Source: Mesorhizobium sp. (lineage in GTDB: Bacteria; Pseudomonadota; Alphaproteobacteria; Rhizobiales; Rhizobiaceae). Taken from it: a DNA stretch of 51,820 nt. The notes under the pieces are model-generated. The model was not told the DNA's origin. It saw only the letters and a list, made by a program, of their open reading frames with translations, and did not search any database. The stretch is from contig SAQE01000044.1 in NCBI GenBank assembly GCA_004020545.1, positions 1 through 51,820 on the forward strand, written 5' to 3'. This document shows positions 32,420 through 40,347 of this stretch, piece by piece; the stretch's first letter is position 1, and each line of letters begins with the position of its first letter. The position numbers and the translations under genes are program-made.

Positions 32420-32783
32420 TAAATAATCTCCTACTTCGTTCGACTGAAATGGACATTGGTGATCACCGCGTCGCTGGCACACAGGACGATGGCAAAGCGT
32501 CGACGCTGGTGCGTGGCGGTCTAGCAGCCTGCAGCCGCAGTAGGCATCGGTGACCAGGGGGTCACAGGGCGGAATCTCGTTGTCGTCAACACGGGGAATG
32601 CCGAGCTGCCTGTTCGGTAGAAGGACTTGATGGCAATGAGCCATCTGCATGAGCACCGGACGCGCAGGAAGCCACGATTTGCAGGCCGCATCACCTGAAT
32701 ATCGCCACGCCTTGGAGCAAGCCGGCTTGCCACGAGGCCCCGCGCCGCGATATCCCGAGCAACCTCCTCAGTTCCGGCCCTTC
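32420..32783. other. Gene-poor interval upstream of RidA and DUF1214 genes
   Basis: This 364-base stretch separates divergent genes. I see no convincing gene: open frames exist on both strands but have no family character. It holds an inverted repeat GTGACC/GGTCAC (about 32549-32565, short spacer). The right part before the DUF1214 start contains a CCTCCTCAG stretch. The RidA and DUF1214 promoters must lie within it. Confidence 0.4.
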
Positions 32784-33368
32784 ATGCTCAGAAACGTATT
32801 CCTCACGCTGCTTTCGCTTGCCATGGCCATCGGCCTGGGCGGCGGCAGCGTCTGGTACGCGCTCAACGCGCAGGACGGCGTCGGCGCGATCCGCATCGGC
32901 CGATGGACCGCCTTTCCCGAAATCGGCACCCAGGCGGCTGACCCTTATTCGAAGGCGCGCATCGCGCGTGAGGGCGTGCTGGCGCTCGGTCGGGCGGAGG
33001 GGCTCTCCTTCGTCGCCGAGCGCGACGAGGCTGGCGAGCCGCTGAAACGAGAATGCGCCTACACGATCGAAGGCGGCTATCCGACCGCCCGGTTCTGGAC
33101 GCTTTATGCCGCGGACCAGTCGCTCGGCGTCATCAACACCGGCAAGGCGAGACAGGCGGCGCTGCAATCCTACGAGGTGCTGCGCCAGCCTGACAATTCG
33201 GTCGTCATCTCGGTCGGCGACCGACCTGCCCCCGGCAACTGGCTGCTCATCAACGGCTTCGGCAAGATGTATTTCGTGCTGACCTTCTACGACACGCCGA
33301 TCGCCTCGAGCACCGGGCTTTCCGACGTGACGCTGCCGCGCATCCTGAAGGCAGGCTGCCATGCGTAG
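32784..33368 (+). CDS. DUF1214 domain membrane-anchored protein
   Basis: The 194-aa protein has one N-terminal membrane helix (about 5-27) and an exported DUF1214 domain (YALNAQDGVGAIRIGRWTAF, GEPLKRECAYTIEGGYPTAR, FWTLYAADQSLGVINTGKAR). In larger secreted proteins DUF1254 and DUF1214 occur together in one chain. Here they are separate genes, with the DUF1254 start codon 8 bases inside this gene. The shared operon suggests the two products act as a pair at the membrane. Function unknown. Confidence 0.85.
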   Translation: MLRNVFLTLLSLAMAIGLGGGSVWYALNAQDGVGAIRIGRWTAFPEIGTQAADPYSKARIAREGVLALGRAEGLSFVAERDEAGEPLKRECAYTIEGGYPTARFWTLYAADQSLGVINTGKARQAALQSYEVLRQPDNSVVISVGDRPAPGNWLLINGFGKMYFVLTFYDTPIASSTGLSDVTLPRILKAGCHA

Positions 33369-33909
33369 GCTGCTGCATGCCCTGATCCTCGGCCTGCTCG
33401 GCGCCGGCATCGTGCATATCGTGGTGCTGTTCCTGGTGCCGGAATTCTCCGAGCGCGATGCCTGGTCGCGGCTGGCGATGGCCTCCGACCTCTACAGGAT
33501 GACGCGCCTGGACGCCGAAGCCGGCGGCGCGCCGGTGGTGAAGTCGGTCGACCCGATGTTCTACGCCGCCGCCTGCCGCTTCGATCTCGCCGACGGGCTG
33601 GTGCGGATCAAGGCGCCGGGCGACGTGCCGTTCTGGTCGGCCTCGGTCTATGACCGCAGCGGCCACAACATCTATTCCTTCAACGACCACAACGCCAACA
33701 GCGAGAAGCTCGATGCCGTGGTGCTGACGCCGGCGCAGATGATCGACGTGCGGCGCGATCTTCCGGAGGAATTGCAGGGCGCGATCTTCGTCGAGGCGCC
33801 GATCGAGGAAGGCATCTTCGTCGTCCGCGCCTTCGTGCCGGACGAGAGCTGGAAGCCGATCGTGTCACGCTTTCTCGAGCAGAGCGCCTGCGAGCTGCAG
33901 GACTACTGA
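33361..33909 (+). CDS. DUF1254 domain membrane-anchored protein
   Basis: The 182-aa protein has an N-terminal helix (about 4-26) and a DUF1254 domain (FSERDAWSRLAMASDLYRMT, KSVDPMFYAAACRFDLADGL, FWSASVYDRSGHNIYSFND). The start overlaps the stop of the DUF1214 gene (ATGCGTAG), a sign of translational coupling. The domain order is the reverse of the fused DUF1254-DUF1214 proteins. Function unknown, probably periplasmic. Confidence 0.87.
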   Translation: MRRLLHALILGLLGAGIVHIVVLFLVPEFSERDAWSRLAMASDLYRMTRLDAEAGGAPVVKSVDPMFYAAACRFDLADGLVRIKAPGDVPFWSASVYDRSGHNIYSFNDHNANSEKLDAVVLTPAQMIDVRRDLPEELQGAIFVEAPIEEGIFVVRAFVPDESWKPIVSRFLEQSACELQDY

Positions 33910-33922
33910 GGAACGAAACAGA

Positions 33923-34111
33923 TCAGTGGTGTGGGACCGTGGGCCGCGGCGAACCCGGCTTGTCCGGGCCGTCCGGGTGGGCGGCACCGACCTGCGGCTG
34001 CTGCTCGTATCGGACGCCGGGGAAGATGATGACCGCCGCCGCCGTATCGGTAGCGTGATTTACTCGATTGACCGGTGCCGTTCTCGGCACAAAAGACAGG
34101 ACCATGCCCAT
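33923..34111 (-). CDS. Small hypothetical protein
   Basis: Sixty-two residues (MGMVLSFVPRTAPVNRVNHA, then DTAAAVIIFPGVRYEQQPQ). AGAGGAA lies about 10 bases upstream of ATG 34111. The AAAVIIFPGVRYE segment looks conserved, in the manner of short rhizobial proteins of unknown function, though this was not checked. It is convergent with the DUF1254 gene. It could be a chance frame. Confidence 0.45.
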   Translation of the reverse strand: MGMVLSFVPRTAPVNRVNHATDTAAAVIIFPGVRYEQQPQVGAAHPDGPDKPGSPRPTVPHH

Positions 34112-34299
34112 GGTTCGCGCATTCCTCTCGGTTTGACCGGAGCACAACGCAACGCCTCCAAAGTTGATTAAGGCGGGCAGAGGGTTAACGGAGCGCTAAC
34201 GGATCGCGGCTAATTTGATCTTTGTTCCCTGGAGACGCGAAACCGGCCCGGCCGGATTGAGCGGGGCCAGGTCTGTGTCGAGTATCGGGCGTATCCTCC

Positions 34300-35307
34300 G
34301 TGTCATCTTCGGATTTCAGGCATATCGCTATCCGGACCGAAGCGGGAAAAGCCGAAAGGCTGTTCCGCGCCGCGGTGTCGGCCTTCTGCTCGCTGACGCG
34401 CCCCTCGCGCCGCGAGATCGCCCAGTTGGAAGACCTGACGCTGCCGCTGTTTGACGAGGTTTCGGTCGAATCACGCCGCTACGTCGCCGCCGCCCTTTCC
34501 GAATGCGAATATGCGCCGGCCGCGCTGGTGCGGCGGCTGGCCGAGGAGCCGGTCGAGATCGCGGCGCCGCTGCTCACCCGCTCGAACGCGCTGAGCGACA
34601 TCGACCTCATTGCGCTGATCGGCCGCCACGGCCTGCCGCATGCGCGCGCGATCGCGCGCCGCAAGGAGCTCAATCCGACCATCGCCCAGCTGATCCGCGC
34701 GCTGGAGAAGCCGACGCTGGTCAAGACGCGGCCGGCGGAGACGGTCGCCAAGCTTGCGCCGGTGGAAGCGGAGCCCACTTCCACGACGGAAAACCGCCGC
34801 CCGGATCCCGGCGTGGCCGAAGAAGATGCGCGACGCCGCCTGCGCTCCATGATGCGCCGCGCCGGCGAAGGTGTCGCCGTCAACCTGTTCCTCGGCCAGC
34901 CAACCTATGTGAAGCTGCGCGAGACGGCGCTGACAGGCAATGCCGCCTTCTTCCAGACGGCGCTTGCCGATGCCCTCGACATCGATTTCGCCATGGCCCG
35001 CTCGGTGACCGAGCAGTCGAGCTACGCCGCGCTGCTTGCGGCGCTCAAGGCGCTCGACCTCGGCGAGGACAGGGCCTTCCTGATCGCAGTCGCCCTCTAT
35101 CCTGGCGAGTTCCCGCATCCGCAGGCGATCCGGCTGTTCCTCGACCGCTACCGGCTGCTGCATCGCGAGGCGGCGCTCGACAAGGTGCGGGGCTGGAAGG
35201 CCGAAACCCTGTCCCGGGCGATCCGCGGCAACGCTATCGAGACGGCAGGCGGCGGGCGCCAAGCGTCGAACGGCGATGAAAAGGCCGCTGACCGCAAGGC
35301 GTCCTGA
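34300..35307 (+). CDS. DUF2336 domain protein
   Basis: The 335-aa soluble, helix-rich protein has the family pattern of DUF2336: FCSLTRPSRREIAQLEDLTL, VESRRYVAAALSECEYAPAA, EPVEIAAPLLTRSNALSDID, then IARRKELNPTIAQLIRAL. A disordered linker (about 145-180) separates it from a second helical part. GTG 34300 starts the frame. DUF2336 proteins are found in alphaproteobacteria and have no settled role. It lies upstream of DUF1491, on the opposite strand. Confidence 0.85.
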   Translation: MSSSDFRHIAIRTEAGKAERLFRAAVSAFCSLTRPSRREIAQLEDLTLPLFDEVSVESRRYVAAALSECEYAPAALVRRLAEEPVEIAAPLLTRSNALSDIDLIALIGRHGLPHARAIARRKELNPTIAQLIRALEKPTLVKTRPAETVAKLAPVEAEPTSTTENRRPDPGVAEEDARRRLRSMMRRAGEGVAVNLFLGQPTYVKLRETALTGNAAFFQTALADALDIDFAMARSVTEQSSYAALLAALKALDLGEDRAFLIAVALYPGEFPHPQAIRLFLDRYRLLHREAALDKVRGWKAETLSRAIRGNAIETAGGGRQASNGDEKAADRKAS

Positions 35308-35369
35308 GCGAGGAAATCAGGCAGCGGTTTTCCGCGGCGAATTGCCGGACCTGAAGCCGGGCCGCCGCC

Positions 35370-35717
35370 CTATTCCGCCTTCACGGAAACAAGCTCCTCG
35401 AGCGGGACGGAGCCTGCCTCGATCTCGACCACCCAGATGTCCGGATCGAATCGCTTTTCCTTGTCGAGCCGTGTATCGAACGCCGAGGCATCGTCGCTGG
35501 TGTCGAGCAAGGTGAAGAAGCGCTCATCGGGCTTGGCCGAATCGTAACTCGTCTGCGGTGCTGGCCCGTACAGAGCCGCATCCCCAAACCGGCCGCGCGA
35601 AAGCACAAAGACGGCGCCCGCCTCGGTCGCGCCGCGCTTGACCACGGCGGCAAAACCGCCGGCGCCGAACACGCGGCGCACAAGGGCCGAAACCCAAAGA
35701 TCGGTGGTCACACGCAT
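35370..35717 (-). CDS. DUF1491 family protein
   Basis: The 115-aa product (MRVTTDLWVSALVRRVFGAG, GGFAAVVKRGATEAGAVFVL, EKRFDPDIWVVEIEA) matches DUF1491, a small alphaproteobacterial family without known function. Codon use and start are normal. It shares its strand and neighbourhood with the peptidoglycan-binding protein and the DivJ-like kinase upstream, separated from them by 67 bases, so it may be the last gene of that operon. Confidence 0.85.
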   Translation of the reverse strand: MRVTTDLWVSALVRRVFGAGGFAAVVKRGATEAGAVFVLSRGRFGDAALYGPAPQTSYDSAKPDERFFTLLDTSDDASAFDTRLDKEKRFDPDIWVVEIEAGSVPLEELVSVKAE

Positions 35718-35784
35718 GGCAAGGTTCCGGATGGCATGCGCGGGTCCTTACAGCATTGAGAAAGGAACCGGAACGGCTAACGCC

Positions 35785-36573
35785 TCAGTTCGTCAGGCCG
35801 ATCTCGCGCATCTTGACGTAGACTGCTTCGTCCGGCTCGCCGGTTTCGGGCAAGCCGAACAACGCCTGGAACTCCTTGATGGCGGCCTTGGTGCGGGTGC
35901 CGACGACGCCGTCGAGCTGCATGTCGTCATTGCCGAAGGCCTTGAGGCCGGCCTGGATCTTGATGATGCGGGCATCAGGCGTCTGCGTAGTGCCGTCGGC
36001 TGGCGCGGAGATCGGGATCGGGACCGGCGCGGCCGCCGAAGCGGCAGCGTTGGCGGCCGGACGCGGCGCCGGATGCGGAATCGCTGACGTCGTCTGCCGG
36101 GCGCCGAGCTGATCGAGCAGCGCGCCGTCGATCTCTCCCGATCCCGGCAAGCCGACCTTGAGCTGATAGGCCTGGATGGCCTTGCGCGTGGCGGGGCCGG
36201 TGAGGCCGTCGACCGTGCCGTCGTAGAAATTGAGGTCCTTCAATATGCTCTGCACCTGCTGGACGACCGGGTCGGGCTTGACGGCCGGCTGCGCGGGTGC
36301 CTGCCGCACGATGTTGATGGTGGTCTCCGGCTCGTCGGAGACGGCGTTCGGGAAATTCTCGATGCTCCTGGTGGCGAAGAAGGCGCCCGTGTGCGGAAAA
36401 GGCTGATACCAGAGCGCGTTGGCTGAGACGTAGAACAGGGTCACCAGGAAGGCGGTCGAGCCGCCGACCAGGACCGGATTGCGCGAGATCACCTGGCCAA
36501 CCGCGACGGCGCCCTCGGCAAGGACGCTGCGCTCGGGTTCGACCACCTTAGGCCGTCTTGCGGAGCGAGCCAT
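35785..36573 (-). CDS. Membrane protein with two peptidoglycan-binding domains
   Basis: The 262-aa protein has a basic cytoplasmic N-terminus, one membrane helix (about 32-54), and two PG_binding_1 domains in the periplasm (about 101-155, VQQVQSILKDLNFYDGTVDG; and about 200-260, KAAIKEFQALFGLPETGEPD) joined by an Ala/Pro-rich linker. The gene start overlaps the 3' end of the kinase gene by about 26-44 bases. ATGs at 36591, 36585 and 36573 are all possible; 36573 has GGGG about 6 bases upstream. The overlap ties a wall-binding protein to a cell-cycle-type kinase. Confidence 0.85.
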   Translation of the reverse strand: MARSARRPKVVEPERSVLAEGAVAVGQVISRNPVLVGGSTAFLVTLFYVSANALWYQPFPHTGAFFATRSIENFPNAVSDEPETTINIVRQAPAQPAVKPDPVVQQVQSILKDLNFYDGTVDGLTGPATRKAIQAYQLKVGLPGSGEIDGALLDQLGARQTTSAIPHPAPRPAANAAASAAAPVPIPISAPADGTTQTPDARIIKIQAGLKAFGNDDMQLDGVVGTRTKAAIKEFQALFGLPETGEPDEAVYVKMREIGLTN

Positions 36574-38353
36574 TGCTGTCCCCATTTGCATCCCCCTTCG
36601 GCTTTGCAGCCGACATCGGCAGCACGCCGACGGGCGCGCCCGTGCGCCGCTTCGGCCCGCTTACCGGCAGGCTGATCGTCACCGTCGTGCCCTCGCCCGG
36701 GGTGCTCTCGATCGACATCGTGCCCTCGTGCAGCGCCACCAGGCCCTTGACCAGGGACAGGCCGAGCCCGGTTCCCTCGAAACGGCGCGTATAGTCGTTC
36801 TGAATCTGCATGAACGGCTTGCCGAGATTGGCCATATCCTCCTCGGCGATGCCGATGCCGGTGTCGCTCACCCAGAAATGCAGCCGCGAGCCGACGCGCT
36901 TGGCGCCGATCGTCACACTGCCGCCATCGGGCGTGAACTTAACCGCGTTCGAAACGAGATTGATCAGGATCTGCTGCACGGCGCGGCGGTCAGCATTGAT
37001 CTCGCCGGCGTCCGGCGCGATCTGCGCGCCGAGCGCGATGCCTTTCGCCTGCGCCAGCGGCCGCATCATCGAGCGGCACATATCGACCGCCTCGACAAAG
37101 CGGAACGGTTCCAGTTCGGTCGCATAGGCGCCCGCCTCGATGCGTGAGACGTCGAGGATCGAGGTGACAACGGACAAAAGATGCTGGCCCGACTGCCTGA
37201 CCAGTTCGACATATTCCTTCTGGCGCGGATCGCGGAAGGCGCCGAACATCTCGTGCAGCAGCATGTCGGAGAAGCCGATGATGGCGTTGAGCGGCGTGCG
37301 CAGTTCGTGGCTGACCACCGCCAGGAAACGCCCCTTGGCCACTTCGGCGGCAGCGGCGGTCTCCCTGGCCGCGGCAAGCTCCTCGCGGAGCGCCGCGACG
37401 TCGTCGTTCTCGCGCAGCACGAGGGTGAAGACGTCCGTTTCGAGCTCGCCGCGCATCCATTCCAGGCGGAACGGGCGGAAATTGTCGGTCGAACCGCTGC
37501 CGTCGCGCGGCAGCCGGACGCGCAGGTCGAGCCGGCGTTTCGGCGCGCCCTCGCGCATGTCCGCGAGCGCGGTCAGATAAGCGACGCGGTCGGAGAGATG
37601 GACGCGGTCGAACAGGCCGGTGCCAAACAGAAGTTCCGGCGCCAGCTTCAGAATGGAACGCGCCTTGACTGATGCGTCGAGCACTTCGCCCTGGCGGCCG
37701 ACACGCAGCACGACGGCGTCGATGACGTCCTCGAGACGGTCGGTCGCAGGCTCTGCCTGGCGCGTATTGGCCGGATAGGCGAAGGCCGCCGCGCGAGGCA
37801 ACAGCGTCAGCGCCCAACCGAGCGGCAGCAGCCAGTGCCAGGTGGCGATCCCAGTCGCGCCGAGCGGCAGGAGCTGGTTCGCAAAGGGCTGCAGCAGAAT
37901 GGCGGTGAGCGCCGCCAGGGCGCCAGAGAGCGCTGCGCGCCGTGATCCAGTGACCCACCAGGCCTCGACCGGCAAGGCGGCGGCAAGCAGCGCGACTGGG
38001 GAGGCCAATCCACCTGCCGCGGCGATGGCGCCGGCAAGGGCGAAGCCACCCACCGCAATTGCGGCGCGGCCCGCGAGCGCCATGTGGCCGGTGGCAGCAA
38101 CCAGAAGTGCTGCGAACCAGCACAGGCCGAAAGCGCCGAAGATCGCGGCTATCGTGACGGCCGCGCCGAGGCTGGACGTGACCAGCGTCACCGCCGCGCC
38201 CGCCACGAGAAAGGGAGCCGTGAGCATGACGCCGATGAAGCGGCGCTGACACTGGCGCTCACCCTCGCCCGCGACGGTTGGATGAACCAAGCGTTCGCAG
38301 CCGGCGGCAACCGCCCCGGGCAACTGAACGTATCTGGCCGCAATCGAACTCAA
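36548..38353 (-). CDS. Membrane histidine kinase, DivJ-like
   Basis: The protein has a multi-helix membrane N-terminus (about six to seven segments in the first 230 residues), a PAS-like region, HisKA with FLAVVSHELRTPLNAIIGFS (H349, or H307 from ATG 38227) and HATPase with NLVSNAVKFTPDGG, DTGIGIAEED and GTGLGLSLVKG. The plan fits DivJ-type kinases, which phosphorylate DivK in alphaproteobacteria. The ATG at 38227 is too far in: the upstream frame VHPTVAGEGERQCQRRFIGV reads as coding, so TTG 38353 is proposed. It overlaps the peptidoglycan-binding gene. Confidence 0.75.
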   Translation of the reverse strand: MSSIAARYVQLPGAVAAGCERLVHPTVAGEGERQCQRRFIGVMLTAPFLVAGAAVTLVTSSLGAAVTIAAIFGAFGLCWFAALLVAATGHMALAGRAAIAVGGFALAGAIAAAGGLASPVALLAAALPVEAWWVTGSRRAALSGALAALTAILLQPFANQLLPLGATGIATWHWLLPLGWALTLLPRAAAFAYPANTRQAEPATDRLEDVIDAVVLRVGRQGEVLDASVKARSILKLAPELLFGTGLFDRVHLSDRVAYLTALADMREGAPKRRLDLRVRLPRDGSGSTDNFRPFRLEWMRGELETDVFTLVLRENDDVAALREELAAARETAAAAEVAKGRFLAVVSHELRTPLNAIIGFSDMLLHEMFGAFRDPRQKEYVELVRQSGQHLLSVVTSILDVSRIEAGAYATELEPFRFVEAVDMCRSMMRPLAQAKGIALGAQIAPDAGEINADRRAVQQILINLVSNAVKFTPDGGSVTIGAKRVGSRLHFWVSDTGIGIAEEDMANLGKPFMQIQNDYTRRFEGTGLGLSLVKGLVALHEGTMSIESTPGEGTTVTISLPVSGPKRRTGAPVGVLPMSAAKPKGDANGDSNGSLRKTA

Positions 38354-38826
38354 CGCACTCGTACCCGGTCGTGAAACTGCCCCTGCTTTGCAGGTGGCCC
38401 TTGATTGGCTTGAAACTCGCATCCAGCGTTTAAGGAATGGATAAGGCAGACGCGGCGGGCACCCTGCCCACACGGCAAATATTGGGACGCCGGCACCGCA
38501 AAGCTCGTCGATCTGCCGCCATGGTAAATGGTGCGTTAGCCGCAAACAGTCGCGGCGAGCCTCCCAAAAACCTGAACCGCCGGCTCTTATATCTAAAATT
38601 TCTCTTTTAAAACAGCTATATAGATGGTTGTCATAAAGTTAATGCAATCGATGAAACTTGAATGAAATCAATCTCGAAAACCAATCCTTTCGAATTTGCC
38701 TAAAATTTGAGGAAAATTCGCGGCTTCGGCGCAAGCCGTCCTTTGCGCGCCTGTGCCACTATCCCGCCCATAAAAGAGGTCATGCCGATGGGATGCATGA
38801 CCCGGTCACGGACGAGAGGCATTGAA
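38354..38826. other. Intergenic interval with AT-rich island
   Basis: This 473-base gap separates the kinase and DUF5330 genes, which diverge. No gene is supported. The segment of about 38590-38712 is strikingly AT-rich for this genome, with runs such as TTATATCTAAAATTTCTC and CTATATAGATGG. A short frame reaching the DUF5330 gene has no family character. The AT-rich block may hold promoters and be a target of a MucR/H-NS-like silencer. Confidence 0.45.
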
Positions 38827-39219
38827 ATGGGCTTTCTGATCAGGATGGCTTTCTGGTTCTCGCTGGTGCTCCTGGCGCTTCCGCTCAGCATCGGCCCGGA
38901 CGCGGATGGCCGCGAGGCGGTCGGGCCGATCCAGGCGCTGTTTGCGGCGCGCGAGGCGGTCGGCGACATTGCCGGCATCTGCGAGCGCAAGCCGGACGTC
39001 TGCGAGACCGGCAAGTCGGCCATGCACACCATCACCATCCGCGCCAAGGAAACCGCCAAGATGGCCGCCGCCATGCTGGACGACCAGCAGCCGGAGAAGG
39101 CGGCAGCGCCCGAGGCAAAGGTTGCGGAAACTTCTGTCGAGACCACCGGCAGCGTCGTCGAAGACGTCGTTCTGCCCGCCAAGGTCAACATCCCGGTGAT
39201 GCTGACGGCGAAGAACTGA
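38827..39219 (+). CDS. DUF5330 family exported protein
   Basis: The 130-aa product has an N-terminal signal or anchor helix (MGFLIRMAFWFSLVLLALPL), then VGPIQALFAAREAVGDIAGI, CERKPDVCETGKSAM and an Ala/Glu-rich tail. This matches DUF5330, a Hyphomicrobiales family of small exported proteins with two close cysteines. A GAGAGG site lies upstream of ATG 38827. The AT-rich island and the divergent kinase lie upstream; a strong terminator follows. Confidence 0.75.
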   Translation: MGFLIRMAFWFSLVLLALPLSIGPDADGREAVGPIQALFAAREAVGDIAGICERKPDVCETGKSAMHTITIRAKETAKMAAAMLDDQQPEKAAAPEAKVAETSVETTGSVVEDVVLPAKVNIPVMLTAKN

Positions 39220-39259
39220 GATTCCTTTCAGCCGTTCGCTCGGCTTCTTTAGTTTTGGC

Positions 39260-39303
39260 GCAATTCCGAACTGAAAAGCGTTTCGCACTTTTCCTGGAAT
39301 TGC
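39260..39303. repeat. Palindromic repeat (GCAATTCC type)
   Basis: GCAATTCC and GGAATTGC form the outer stem, with an inner GAAAAG/CTTTTC pairing. Its sequence is related to the AGAGCAATTCC element at 19329, in inverted orientation. It lies between the DUF5330 gene and its terminator. Confidence 0.6.
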
Positions 39304-39307
39304 TCTA

Positions 39308-39356
39308 ACGCCGCGGGCCCGTCCGACCTCTCGACGCCCGCGGCGTCTTTCTTTTT
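39308..39356 (+). terminator. Intrinsic terminator after the DUF5330 gene
   Basis: ACGCCGCGGGC pairs with GCCCGCGGCGT (11-bp perfect stem, 17-base loop) and is followed by CTTTCTTTTT. This is a textbook intrinsic terminator on the plus strand, 89 bases after the DUF5330 stop and before sufE. Confidence 0.82.
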
Positions 39357-39393
39357 CCGTGACGCGGCGGCGACGGATCACTATATCCGGGCT

Positions 39394-39822
39394 ATGACGA
39401 TCTCGATCGAAACGATCCGCGACGACTTCTCCCTGCTCGACGAGTGGGAGGACCGCTATCGCTATGTGATCGAGCTCGGCGAGGGGCTGCCGCCGTTTCC
39501 CGAGGCCGAACGCACCGCGGCCAACAAGGTGCCGGGCTGCGTCAGCCAGGTTTGGCTGACGACCGAGCAGGGTCCGGGCATCGATCCGGTGATCAGCTTC
39601 CAGGGGGATTCGGACGCCCACATCGTGCGCGGCCTCGTCGCCATCATGCTGGCGCTGTTCTCGGGCCGGCCGGCCAGCGAAATCCAAGACACCGACGCGG
39701 AAGTGACGCTGAAAGAGCTTGGCCTCGACGAGCATCTGTCGCCGCAGCGCGCCAATGGCCTGCGCTCGATGGTCAAGCGCATCAAGCGCGATGCGGATGC
39801 GGCGCTGAAGCAGACCGCCTGA
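39394..39822 (+). CDS. sufE: SufE-family sulfur acceptor
   Basis: The 142-aa cytoplasmic protein takes persulfide sulfur from a cysteine desulfurase (SufS) for Fe-S cluster assembly. The active cysteine is C49 in NKVPGCVSQVWLTTE. The family blocks YVIELGEGLPPFPEAERTA and FSGRPASEIQDTDAEVTLKE are present. It is separate from any suf operon, as is common in rhizobia, and converges on mucR across the mucR terminator. Confidence 0.93.
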   Translation: MTISIETIRDDFSLLDEWEDRYRYVIELGEGLPPFPEAERTAANKVPGCVSQVWLTTEQGPGIDPVISFQGDSDAHIVRGLVAIMLALFSGRPASEIQDTDAEVTLKELGLDEHLSPQRANGLRSMVKRIKRDADAALKQTA

Positions 39823-39862
39823 CCGCGGCTCCAGAGCGGTTCAGCTCCAAATATTTGTTCCC

Positions 39863-39895
39863 ACAAAAGCAAAACGGCGCCCCTGAGGACGCCGT
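39863..39895 (-). terminator. Intrinsic terminator after mucR
   Basis: On the minus strand ACGGCG, loop TCCTCAGGGG, CGCCGT, then TTTGCTTTTG. The stem ends 26 bases after the mucR stop codon, and the T-rich run is typical of an intrinsic terminator. Confidence 0.75.
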
Positions 39896-39921
39896 CGAAC
39901 TTGCAGACGCTGGCTGCGCTG

Positions 39922-40347
39922 TCAGCGGCCCTTGCGCTTGCGGCCGAGGCCCATCTTCTTGGCCAACTGCGAACGGGCCGCGGCGTAGTTGGGAGCGACC
40001 ATCGGATAGTTGGCATCGAGGCCCCACTTCTCGCGGTATTCTTCCGGAGTGAGGTTGTAGTGGGTCATCAGGTGGCGCTTCAGCGACTTGAACTTCTTGC
40101 CGTCTTCGAGACAGACGATGTAGTCGTCATGCACGGAGCGCTTCGGGTTGACGGCCGGCTTCTGCTTCTCGGCCGACGGCTGCTCCGTCGTGCCGCCGAC
40201 GCGTCCGAGCGCGGCGTGAACGTCGGCGATCAGGTTCGGCAGTTCGCCGACCGGCACCGGGTTGTTGCTGACATAGGCCGCGACGACATCGGCGGTCAGC
40301 TCGATCAGCGCGTCACTATTGCTTGAAGGTGTTTCGACGATATCCAT
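39922..40347 (-). CDS. mucR: MucR/Ros-family zinc-finger transcriptional regulator
   Basis: The 141-aa DNA-binding regulator controls exopolysaccharide, motility and cell-cycle genes in relatives, often as an H-NS-like protein on AT-rich DNA. The zinc finger reads [18 protein letters not shown], with C79, D82, H92 and H96. The second cysteine of Ros is replaced by aspartate, giving a CDHH set, as reported in some MucR/Ml proteins. The N-terminal half ([20 protein letters not shown]) carries the oligomerisation region. The start is ATG 40347 (MDIVETPSS); the longer frame is unlikely. AT-rich DNA lies upstream, consistent with self-control. Confidence 0.93.
   Translation of the reverse strand: MDIVETPSSNSDALIELTADVVAAYVSNNPVPVGELPNLIADVHAALGRVGGTTEQPSAEKQKPAVNPKRSVHDDYIVCLEDGKKFKSLKRHLMTHYNLTPEEYREKWGLDANYPMVAPNYAAARSQLAKKMGLGRKRKGR

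Noticed and set aside
38707-38826. N-terminal extension of the DUF5330 protein
   Set aside because: The extra residues are basic and without family character, and a clear GAGAGG site precedes ATG 38827.
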